Source: an uncultured Lachnospiraceae bacterium
Lineage (GTDB): Bacteria > Bacillota > Clostridia > Lachnospirales > Lachnospiraceae
Assembly: GCA_910583615.1 (NCBI GenBank)
Contig: CAJTXP010000015.1
Coordinates: 1-64,000, forward strand
DNA length: 64,000 bases
Direction: 5' to 3'
This document shows, one piece after another, positions 25,820-33,262 of this stretch. Each line of letters opens with the position of its first letter. Positions within the stretch are counted from its first letter, which is position 1. A program made the translations under genes and the position numbers. Below the pieces are notes generated by a model. It was not told the DNA's origin. It did not search any database and saw nothing but the letters and a program-made list of their open reading frames with translations.

Positions 25820-26548
25820 ATGGGAAGATACTGGAATGATACATCCTTTTACAGCCAGCCCACCACATCCGAGCTTCAGAAGAAATCCGCGGAGAGCCGG
25901 AGAAAGGCCAAGAAGGGCGGCAAGGTGCTGGAACCGGTGGTCATCAAGGGGCGGGCCATCGTAAATAACTGGTGGGGCAGGGCGTGGTGCGACAATCTGG
26001 AGCAGTACGCCGATTATGAAAGCCGTCTGGACCGGGGCAAACGCTATGTCCGGACCGGTTCCGTCATCGACCTGAAGATCCAGAAAGGGAAAATACAGGC
26101 GAGAGTACAGGGAACCAGAAAGACGCCCTACAAGGTCGAGATCCGGATCAGCCCTCTGTCCGAGGAAAAATGTCAGGCAGTGATAGAGAAATGCGGCAGA
26201 AAGCTTCAGAATCTGGAGGCGCTCATATCCGGGGATTTTCCGGAGGATATGAAGGAGCTGTTTCAGGGGAAGGACGGGCTGTTCCCGGCTCCCAGAGAGA
26301 TCAGCTTCAGCTGCAGCTGTCCGGACTGGGCACTCATGTGCAAGCATGTGGCCGCGGCGCTGTACGGCGTGGGCGCGCGCCTGGATGAGCAGCCCCTTCT
26401 GTTCTTCGAGCTGCGGGGCATCGACGTGGGACGCTTTATTGATGTGACGCTGGCAGGCAAGGTGGACGCCATGCTGGCCAATGTGGACCGGCCCAGCAGC
26501 CGGATCATCGAGGGCGCGGATATGAAGGAGCTGTTCGGGGTGCTGTAA
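25820..26548 (+). CDS. SWIM zinc-finger protein
   Basis: ATG 25820 follows GAGGAGG. The 242-residue protein has an N-terminal region with NNWWGRAWCDNLEQYADYESR, shared with other bacterial SNF2 partners, and a SWIM finger at about 170-190: SCSCPDWALMCKHVAAALYG, with the C-x-C...C-x-H zinc ligands intact. SWIM domains bind DNA or protein, and in bacteria this gene commonly follows a SNF2 helicase and probably acts with it. Confidence 0.85.
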   Translation: MGRYWNDTSFYSQPTTSELQKKSAESRRKAKKGGKVLEPVVIKGRAIVNNWWGRAWCDNLEQYADYESRLDRGKRYVRTGSVIDLKIQKGKIQARVQGTRKTPYKVEIRISPLSEEKCQAVIEKCGRKLQNLEALISGDFPEDMKELFQGKDGLFPAPREISFSCSCPDWALMCKHVAAALYGVGARLDEQPLLFFELRGIDVGRFIDVTLAGKVDAMLANVDRPSSRIIEGADMKELFGVL

Positions 26549-26626
26549 GGCGGCGGGCTTCAAAGTTCTAAAGCACGAAAGCACCGGGAGGCGGACGCGC
26601 GGTTTTAAAGGGAGGAAGATTAGAAT

Positions 26627-27253
26627 ATGGGAAAAAAGATCAGAATTTTATGCTATGGAGATTCCAATACATTCGGCTACATTCCGGGAAGGGGCGGCAG
26701 ATACAACTGCCATACCCGCTGGCCCGGACGGCTGCAGGAGCTTCTGGGCAGTGAATATCAGGTCATGGAAGAGGGCCTGTGCGGCAGGACGACCGCGTTC
26801 GAGGACGTGACGGAGCCGGGCAGAAACGGTCTGGACCGGATCCGGGATGCAGTGGAACGAAGCCTGCCGCTGGATGTACTGGTGATCATGCTGGGAAGCA
26901 ACGACTGCAAGGCGCAGTTCGGGGCGTCCGCGCAGGAGATTGCCGGAGGTCTGGAACAGGTGGCAGCGCAGGCGCGGGGCGGCGAGGCATCCGGTTTCCG
27001 CGTGCTGCTGGTCGCCCCGGCGGCCATGACGGACCGGGTCATGCACAGCGGCTTCGGATCGGAATTCGACCAGCGGTCGATAAAAGTCTCGAAGGAACTG
27101 GCGGAAGCGTACGAAGCGCTGGCGAGGAAGTGCGGATGCGATTTTCTGGACGGGTCAAAGGTAACGCAGGTCAGTGAGATCGACGGCCTGCACCTGGACG
27201 CAGAGGGGCATGGGAGGCTGGCGGAGGCGGTTGTAAAATATTTACAAAAATGA
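26627..27253 (+). CDS. SGNH/GDSL-family hydrolase
   Basis: A 208-residue esterase-like enzyme. Block I is LCYGDSNTFGYIPGRGGRYN with the nucleophile Ser (about 12), block III MLGSNDCKAQF (about 88), and block V DGLHLDAEGHGRLAEAV with the catalytic Asp and His near the C-terminus. It resembles acyl-CoA thioesterase I/arylesterase-type members. No signal peptide, so cytoplasmic. GGGAGGAAG precedes the start. There is no evident link to defence; it may be a passenger inside the island. Confidence 0.85.
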   Translation: MGKKIRILCYGDSNTFGYIPGRGGRYNCHTRWPGRLQELLGSEYQVMEEGLCGRTTAFEDVTEPGRNGLDRIRDAVERSLPLDVLVIMLGSNDCKAQFGASAQEIAGGLEQVAAQARGGEASGFRVLLVAPAAMTDRVMHSGFGSEFDQRSIKVSKELAEAYEALARKCGCDFLDGSKVTQVSEIDGLHLDAEGHGRLAEAVVKYLQK

Positions 27254-27259
27254 TATAAT
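27231..27259 (+). promoter_or_regulatory. Promoter of the AbiL-type operon
   Basis: -35 TTGTAA (27231-27236), 17-bp spacer, -10 TATAAT (27254-27259). The -35 lies inside the last codons of the hydrolase gene and the -10 just after its stop. Base composition turns AT-rich from here on, consistent with a separately acquired unit. Confidence 0.6.
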
Positions 27260-27343
27260 AACAAGAAAAATAGATGCCATATAGATCATATTTGAATGAA
27301 AAGTGTAAAAAATAAAGAAATAAAGTGAAAAAGGAGGTCTATT

Positions 27344-28570
27344 TTGCTTGTTCAATATTCAGTGGAAAATTACAAATCCATAAAAAATGAAATTATATTA
27401 AATTTTCGAGTGGATAAAAAATATGAAGGAGACAGATGGGCGATCAGGGAGGAGGGAGTTCCGCCATTATATAAATGTCTGGGGCTGATCGGGCCCAATG
27501 CTTCCGGTAAAACCAACATCATGAGATCTTTTCTTTTCGCGCTTAAATTTATTGTCAACACAATCGAAAGAAAAGAAAGTGCAAAAATAAAGATTGAACG
27601 ATTTCAGCTCGATGAATCCTGCATGGAGGAACCGGCTTCTTTTGAATTTATATTTTATCAAAATAAGATAAAATATGTGTATGGCTTTTCCATGAACGAA
27701 GATGAAGTAGTGGAAGAATATCTGCTGGGGTATTTTTCTGCAAAGCCCAAAACATTGTTTGAAAGGCTGGAAGGGCAGCACTATGAATTTCGGGGAAATG
27801 ATGTGAAGCTTCAAAAGCAGATTGCGGAAAAAACAAATTCCAACAGACTGTATATGCCGGTTGCAGCGGAGTGGGGGTACGAACCTTTGAAGACCGTATA
27901 TGACTGGTTCCGCTTTGTTTCCAGACAGTATGAAAAATTTGATATCAGCAGTATGGTGGAGCAGCTTATTCAAAAGAAGGAGCGTAAAGAACTGCTGCTG
28001 TCAGAACTGCAGAAAGCAGACTTTAATATTGTTGATATCTATGTAAAAAAACGGAGAATGAATGACAGAACACATGATCTTTTGCAGAAAATATTTTCAG
28101 AATTTGCAGGCGAAATGAGAGAAGTGGACATTCCTGATGTAAGGGCTGATGTAAGGCTTGTACATGAAAACAGGAAAGGAGAAAGACTGGACATAGAACT
28201 GGATGAGGATTCGGCCGGGACTTCTGTAATCGTCCAGAATATTGTGGAACTTTTGAGCTTGAGTGAAAAAGGCGGATTGATGCTCGAAGATGAACTGGGT
28301 AAAGTATATCATACCAGATTGACGCAGCATTTTCTGGAGATCCTGAAGTCAGATACCGTAAATTGTGGGAATGCGCAGCTTCTCTTTACTTCGCACGACA
28401 CAAAGATATTGAATCTGCTGAATCCGGATCAAATCTATCTGGTTGATAAAGAAGAAGATGGTGCAACCTGTGTGAAGCTCCTGGATGATTTTGCGATTCG
28501 GGAAAATGAAAATATTGAACTGGGTTATCTCAAAGGAAGATATGGAAGTGTACCTTATATGAAAGGATAA
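27344..28570 (+). CDS. AAA ATPase of an AbiL/RloA-type defence pair
   Basis: Starts at TTG 27344, six nt after AAGGAGG (27331-27337). The 408-residue OLD/SMC-like ATPase opens LVQYSVENYKSIKNEIILNF, typical of RloA/AbiLi-type proteins. Walker A is LIGPNASGKTNIMRSF (residues about 47-62), the Walker B region LMLEDELGKVYHTRL (about 316-330), and a switch-His motif LLFTSHDTKILNLL (about 347) follows. Coupled to a RloB gene 2 bp downstream, it matches the two-gene AbiL abortive-infection architecture. The trigger is unknown. Confidence 0.85.
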   Translation: MLVQYSVENYKSIKNEIILNFRVDKKYEGDRWAIREEGVPPLYKCLGLIGPNASGKTNIMRSFLFALKFIVNTIERKESAKIKIERFQLDESCMEEPASFEFIFYQNKIKYVYGFSMNEDEVVEEYLLGYFSAKPKTLFERLEGQHYEFRGNDVKLQKQIAEKTNSNRLYMPVAAEWGYEPLKTVYDWFRFVSRQYEKFDISSMVEQLIQKKERKELLLSELQKADFNIVDIYVKKRRMNDRTHDLLQKIFSEFAGEMREVDIPDVRADVRLVHENRKGERLDIELDEDSAGTSVIVQNIVELLSLSEKGGLMLEDELGKVYHTRLTQHFLEILKSDTVNCGNAQLLFTSHDTKILNLLNPDQIYLVDKEEDGATCVKLLDDFAIRENENIELGYLKGRYGSVPYMKG

Positions 28571-28572
28571 GC

Positions 28573-29229
28573 ATGAGAAAACGTAACAGGGGGAAGGAAG
28601 TAAAGGGGAAAAAGACAAAAGATAAACCCAAATGTACAATTTATATTTTTTGTGAAGGACAGACAGAACGCATCTATCTGGAACATTTTGAAAATAAAAT
28701 TTATAATGTTTCAATAGTCCCTGTTGATACGAAGCATACAGATGCAGTTGGAATCGTGAAATTTGCAAAGTCGTACGTGAGCAAAATAGATATGGATCTG
28801 GAATTAGGAGACAGGGGATACTGTGTTTTTGATTCTGATCCGGCATCGAATCCTGATATTAACGAAGCATTTGCAATCTTGAAAGACTGTGGTCACAAAG
28901 GTTTGTACTGTATATTCTCCAATCCGTCATTTGAAGTATGGTTTGCTTTGCATTTTGAAAATGCACCATATGGACTGAGTGCTGATAAGATGAAAAAACA
29001 TGTGAAACGCCTGTTGAAGGATAAATATCCAAATTATTCGGAGACTGTGGATATTTATGATTATCTGTTGGACAGGCAGGAGGAGGCATTGAAAAGGGCG
29101 GTACTGTTGCATCGTGCTCAGAAACAGGTGCATGAAACGGTTTATTCGCATCAATGTAATCCATATACGGATATATTTTTGTTTTTGGAATATATGAAAA
29201 AAATAAAAGGAAGCGGATGTACAGTTTGA
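28573..29229 (+). CDS. RloB-family (AbiLii-like) putative TOPRIM nuclease
   Basis: A 218-residue RloB protein: a basic N-terminus, then TIYIFCEGQTERIYLEHFEN (the conserved Glu of a TOPRIM-like fold, residues about 18-37), a core acidic motif YCVFDSDPASNPDINEAF (about 83) and the family signature SNPSFEVWFALHF (about 117). It is thought to be the toxic effector of the AbiL/RloAB pair, held in check or activated by the ATPase before it. It begins 2 bp after the ATPase stop. Low G+C like its partner. Confidence 0.85.
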   Translation: MRKRNRGKEVKGKKTKDKPKCTIYIFCEGQTERIYLEHFENKIYNVSIVPVDTKHTDAVGIVKFAKSYVSKIDMDLELGDRGYCVFDSDPASNPDINEAFAILKDCGHKGLYCIFSNPSFEVWFALHFENAPYGLSADKMKKHVKRLLKDKYPNYSETVDIYDYLLDRQEEALKRAVLLHRAQKQVHETVYSHQCNPYTDIFLFLEYMKKIKGSGCTV

Positions 29230-29265
29230 AAACCTGTTATTTTATGAAGAAGAGGGTGCACACGG

Positions 29266-30504
29266 ATGAACAAAACGTTTAATATAACGGCAGACTGCAA
29301 GCCCGGTTTGCACTATATGGTGGATCTTCACTCTCGATTGGAGCAGATCAGGGGGTATGTGGACAGAGGCGAATATCTGTCGATTAACCGCGCCCGTCAA
29401 TACGGAAAGACGACGACGCTTCGCGCCCTGGACGAATACTTGAAAGATGCTTATTATGTAGTCGGTATGGACTTTCAGATGCAGATGAGCGATGCAAAAT
29501 TCCGCAGTGAAAATGCATTTTCGGTTGCATTTGCAAAGGCCTTTGTCCGGATTTTGCAGAATCAGGGGGCGGCATTTCCGGAGGAAATGGAACAGGAACT
29601 GAATCGGCTGCAGAAGGCGACGCAGGAAAACAGAGAAGATCTGGAGCTGGTGGAGCTTTTTCAACATCTGAGCGATATCTGCCGGGAATCGGACCGGCCT
29701 CTGGTTCTTATTATAGACGAGGCCGATAGTGCGGCAAATCATCAGGTGTTCCTTGATTTTCTGGCACAGTTAAGGGGGTATTATATTGACAGGGACCGGT
29801 CGGCCACATTCCGGTCGGTGATCCTGGCGGGCGTATATGATATTAGAAATCTGAAGAGAAAATTCCGGTCGGACGAAGATCATAGGAGAAACAGTCCATG
29901 GAATATTGCGGTGGAATTTAAAGTGGATATGAGCTTTTCCGCAGACGAAATTGCCGGGATGCTGGAAGAATATGAAAAAGATCATGCTACAGGAATGGAC
30001 CCTGCAGAGATGGCGCGATTGATTTACGAGCATACGTCAGGATATCCGTTTCTGGTTTCAAAGCTCTGCAAACTGATGGATGAAGAGGTGGTAGGAAGCG
30101 AACGGTTTCCGGGAGTGGAGGATGCGTGGACCTGTGCCGGATTTCTGGAAGCGGAAAGAATGCTTCTTGGAGAGAAAAACACACTGTTTGAATCCATGGT
30201 GAATAAGCTGTATGATTTTCCGGAATTAAAGGATGTTGTTTATTCCATTTTGTTTATGGGAAAAGAGAGTCCTTACAATGCGCTGAACGAGGCAATCGGA
30301 ACGGCGGAGATGTTCGGGTTTGTAAAGAACATAAACGGTGTAGTGGCCATTGCAAACCGGATTTTCGAGATGGTGTTTTACAATCTGTTTTTGACATCGG
30401 CGGAGAATCAGAAGACGGACCGTGAAAAAACGAATACGCTCATTGACGGGTGTGGAGAGTGGAGTGTTACTGGAACGAAAATCTGGTGTGAAAACATGTA
30501 TTAA
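29266..30504 (+). CDS. AAA-like ATPase lacking its C-terminal nuclease domain (truncated)
   Basis: A 412-residue ATPase of the clostridial AAA-like family: MNKTFNITADCKPGLHYMVD, Walker A INRARQYGKTTTLRAL (residues about 41-56), Walker B PLVLIIDEADSAAN (about 144) and the FYNLFL motif (about 372) that normally precedes about 150 more residues forming a PD-(D/E)XK nuclease. Here the protein ends some 40 residues after FYNLFL with an unrelated tail, so the nuclease half is missing. The cut coincides with the start of the AT-rich DISARM-like operon 20 bp later. It may still be expressed; nuclease function is lost. Confidence 0.75.
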   Translation: MNKTFNITADCKPGLHYMVDLHSRLEQIRGYVDRGEYLSINRARQYGKTTTLRALDEYLKDAYYVVGMDFQMQMSDAKFRSENAFSVAFAKAFVRILQNQGAAFPEEMEQELNRLQKATQENREDLELVELFQHLSDICRESDRPLVLIIDEADSAANHQVFLDFLAQLRGYYIDRDRSATFRSVILAGVYDIRNLKRKFRSDEDHRRNSPWNIAVEFKVDMSFSADEIAGMLEEYEKDHATGMDPAEMARLIYEHTSGYPFLVSKLCKLMDEEVVGSERFPGVEDAWTCAGFLEAERMLLGEKNTLFESMVNKLYDFPELKDVVYSILFMGKESPYNALNEAIGTAEMFGFVKNINGVVAIANRIFEMVFYNLFLTSAENQKTDREKTNTLIDGCGEWSVTGTKIWCENMY

Positions 30505-30524
30505 ATTGTAATAGGAGGAGTTGT

Positions 30525-31781
30525 ATGAACGAATATATTGCTTCTATGGAAACTTTGATTCGCAGGAAAAAAGAGAATAATAAAAAGGAACCTACATTAG
30601 CTGAGAAATCAGAATTTATGACATCATGGACATGTTTTGTTGAGGAGAACGGTTATGCTGGGAGGGCAGAAGAGTTTCTATATAATGGCTTTGGCTTTTG
30701 TGGAGCAGAACCTTTTTACCTGTTTCTTAAGCAGGCTTCTGACCAAAATGATATTTTGAAACAAATGTTCAGCGGAAAGAACTATGGAAAGGATAGTAAT
30801 GTAACTTTCAGACTGATTACACATTTGTTTGCATTGATGCTGAATGATGAGGCACCTTCTAACATTCTGGCACCTGTTATTAAGCATTTTCCATCTGCAT
30901 GTCGGAATAAAGAAGGAAAGAGACTGGGGACTGCAGTAAAAACTATGGAGAAGTATTTCCTGTATGTTCTTTCTCCAACGGTTGTATTACATCCATTGGC
31001 AGAAATAAATTTAAAACCTGAAATGATTAATAATTTCATGAGTGTGCTTTCATCTTTAACAGGAGAATTGAAACAGATCGATTCGCTCAGAAAATCCGCA
31101 GTTACTAATATTGACAGGATAGAAAAATGGGCTGGACAGTATTTTGAAACAGTTGGGAGAGTTGATGCATATAGCGGCAGTAAGCCAGGAGAGTCCCATA
31201 AGGATTTATGTCCTGCTTCTGAAGAGCATTTTGCTCATGGACAAAGGAATTGTGATTTATCGAATAGTGAGATGAAAACGTCGTCCCATATAGATTCATT
31301 ACAGGAAATTCTTATGCATGCTCAGAGTTTGGCAACTGGACTTTTGAAAGAAAACAAAGAACAAAAGAAAAGAATTACAGAACTTGAAACCAGGGATTCT
31401 AATAATAGTCTCAAATTAGAGGAAGCGTCGAAGAAACTTGAGATTCTGGAGACCACTGTTTCCGGCTTAAATAAAGAAAAAAACGAATTAGAGAAGCAGC
31501 GTCTTTCTTTACAGAATATATTGGATGCAAAGGAAAAACTTCTGGAAGAAAAAGAGAAAGAAATTGTTGAAAGAATAAAGATGTCCGAGGCGTTGAGTCG
31601 CGACAGATCAAGACAGGCAGACGAAAGGCTGCAAAGGATTGCTTCTAAAATAAGGATTGAATATCGGGACTTTATGGATGCGCTGGATGTTCCAATGACA
31701 GTTGATCTTGGAGAGAATATGAGACTTCAGCTTTTAAGTATTTTTGAAATACTTGAAAAAGGCGGAATGAAAATAGAGTAG
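30525..31781 (+). CDS. Unrecognised coiled-coil protein, first gene of the DrmAB-containing operon
   Basis: A 418-residue soluble protein I do not recognise. Residues about 1-220 are predicted globular and helical (SWTCFVEENGYAGRAEEFLY, FRLITHLFALMLNDEA). Residues about 265-375 form a strong coiled coil rich in Lys/Glu/Leu (KENKEQKKRITELETR, KEKLLEEKEKEIVERIKMSE). A short C-terminal helical end follows. No catalytic motif, signal or membrane segment. AGGAGG sits 7 nt before the ATG. The Hsp70-like gene begins 11 bp downstream. A scaffold, sensor or client/co-chaperone of the Hsp70-like protein is possible, but this rests only on position. Confidence 0.7.
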   Translation: MNEYIASMETLIRRKKENNKKEPTLAEKSEFMTSWTCFVEENGYAGRAEEFLYNGFGFCGAEPFYLFLKQASDQNDILKQMFSGKNYGKDSNVTFRLITHLFALMLNDEAPSNILAPVIKHFPSACRNKEGKRLGTAVKTMEKYFLYVLSPTVVLHPLAEINLKPEMINNFMSVLSSLTGELKQIDSLRKSAVTNIDRIEKWAGQYFETVGRVDAYSGSKPGESHKDLCPASEEHFAHGQRNCDLSNSEMKTSSHIDSLQEILMHAQSLATGLLKENKEQKKRITELETRDSNNSLKLEEASKKLEILETTVSGLNKEKNELEKQRLSLQNILDAKEKLLEEKEKEIVERIKMSEALSRDRSRQADERLQRIASKIRIEYRDFMDALDVPMTVDLGENMRLQLLSIFEILEKGGMKIE

Positions 31782-31792
31782 GGGGTGACTCT

Positions 31793-33262
31793 TTGGCTGC
31801 AGAATTACACTGTTATTTTGGAATAGATTTTGGGACGACCAACAGCGCTACTGTTGGGTACCTTGTTATGGATCAAAATCCGGAGTGTGTAAAATATGGT
31901 GTTGATGAAGGGCGCCCGATTCCGTCAGCAGTTGCCATAGATAAACAGACAGGCGAGATATTTACAGGTCGAGAGGCCTGGGATAAAAAAATGGAACTGA
32001 GTGAAACCTGTGAATATATATCTTCAGTTAAAACTGTTTTAGATTCTGAACAGATAAAAGAAATTGCCGGAAAAAAATGGTCTGTCATAGATATTGCAAC
32101 AGAAGTGTTTCGATGCCTGAAAAATAATGTAATGGATCGAACGGGCATGCTCTTGGAAGACGCAACAGTGGCGATTCCGGTTGGATTCAGTTCCGGTAAA
32201 CGCGCAAGGCTTCGTCAGGCAGCAAAAAATGCCGGTATAAATATACGATCATTCATCTCAGAACCAACAGCTGCATTTTTTGCAAATTACAATGAATTGA
32301 AAAGTTCCTCGCTGGTGGCTGTTTTTGACTGGGGTGGAGGTACACTTGATGTATCAGTGTTACAGCATATGAATGGAATGGTTACAGAACTTTCTGCAAC
32401 AGGACGTAATATTGCCGGAGACGATATTGATCAGAAGATTGCACAGCGAATACATGCAAAAATAGCAAGAAAAAAAGGTAAGGAAATTTCTTTTTTCGAT
32501 ATGCCTTCCAGTGCTCAGGATATGATGCGCGTGCGGGCAGAAAGAGCAAAGCGTTTGCTTGCTGATGATGATACTGCTGCAATTTACATCAATCATTATG
32601 GACCATACGGGGCATGCAGGGAAACACTTGAATATGACTGGTTTGCAGACATTGTGGCTCCTGAGGTAGAGATGGCAATGGAATGTCTGGAAGAAGCAAT
32701 TCATCAATCTGGTGTGGGAATTACAAATATAGATCGGATTGTGATGGTTGGAGGGAGCAGCAATCTTCGTCCGCTGCTCGATAAAATGGAGGAAAAATAT
32801 GGTGATAAACTGTATTTTCCGGAAGAAACGATGTGGAATGTAGGGCAGGGTGCTGCTATGCTGGCAATGACTCCGGGTGAATATTATTCCAGCCAGTCTA
32901 TAGGTGTCGTATTGAGTGATCAGTCATATTATGAACTTCTTTCGCCGAACACGCCTGTAAAGGGGTGGCGTGCGTCCTGTAATTTTGGCATTGTTGATTC
33001 CAGCAGGGAAGCCCGGTTTATCTTTGGGGGAAGTCCGGATATTGACAGTTCTCCTGATCGTTACAAAACACTTACTGTTCCGGCATATCGTTTTCTTCAG
33101 GAACAGATAACACTTGAGACATCAATTGATACCAATATGGTATTTACTGCTGTTGCCTGCAGCAACATGAGACCAAAAGAATTACACGGGTTGTGGGAAT
33201 ATACACAGCTGAAATGTTATTATAAACTTCCAGGAAAGCAGGTGCCTGATGGAAAACGGTGA
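31793..33262 (+). CDS. Hsp70/DnaK-like actin-fold ATPase
   Basis: Begins at TTG 31793 after a GGGGGTGA ribosome site. The 489-residue protein has the Hsp70 nucleotide-binding fold: phosphate-1 YFGIDFGTTNSATVGYL (residues about 8-24), phosphate-2 VFDWGGGTLDVSVLQH (about 176) and adenosine motif RIVMVGGSSNLRPLLDKM (about 314). After the ATPase domain only about 110 residues remain, too short for the full DnaK substrate domain and lid, so it is a specialised Hsp70, not a housekeeping chaperone. Its end overlaps the helicase start by 14 bp. No dnaJ or grpE is adjacent. Confidence 0.88.
   Translation: MAAELHCYFGIDFGTTNSATVGYLVMDQNPECVKYGVDEGRPIPSAVAIDKQTGEIFTGREAWDKKMELSETCEYISSVKTVLDSEQIKEIAGKKWSVIDIATEVFRCLKNNVMDRTGMLLEDATVAIPVGFSSGKRARLRQAAKNAGINIRSFISEPTAAFFANYNELKSSSLVAVFDWGGGTLDVSVLQHMNGMVTELSATGRNIAGDDIDQKIAQRIHAKIARKKGKEISFFDMPSSAQDMMRVRAERAKRLLADDDTAAIYINHYGPYGACRETLEYDWFADIVAPEVEMAMECLEEAIHQSGVGITNIDRIVMVGGSSNLRPLLDKMEEKYGDKLYFPEETMWNVGQGAAMLAMTPGEYYSSQSIGVVLSDQSYYELLSPNTPVKGWRASCNFGIVDSSREARFIFGGSPDIDSSPDRYKTLTVPAYRFLQEQITLETSIDTNMVFTAVACSNMRPKELHGLWEYTQLKCYYKLPGKQVPDGKR

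Noticed and set aside
27231..30504. PARIS-type ATPase/TOPRIM system
   Set aside because: The second gene carries the RloB signature, not a DUF4435 protein, so AbiL/RloAB is the closer match.
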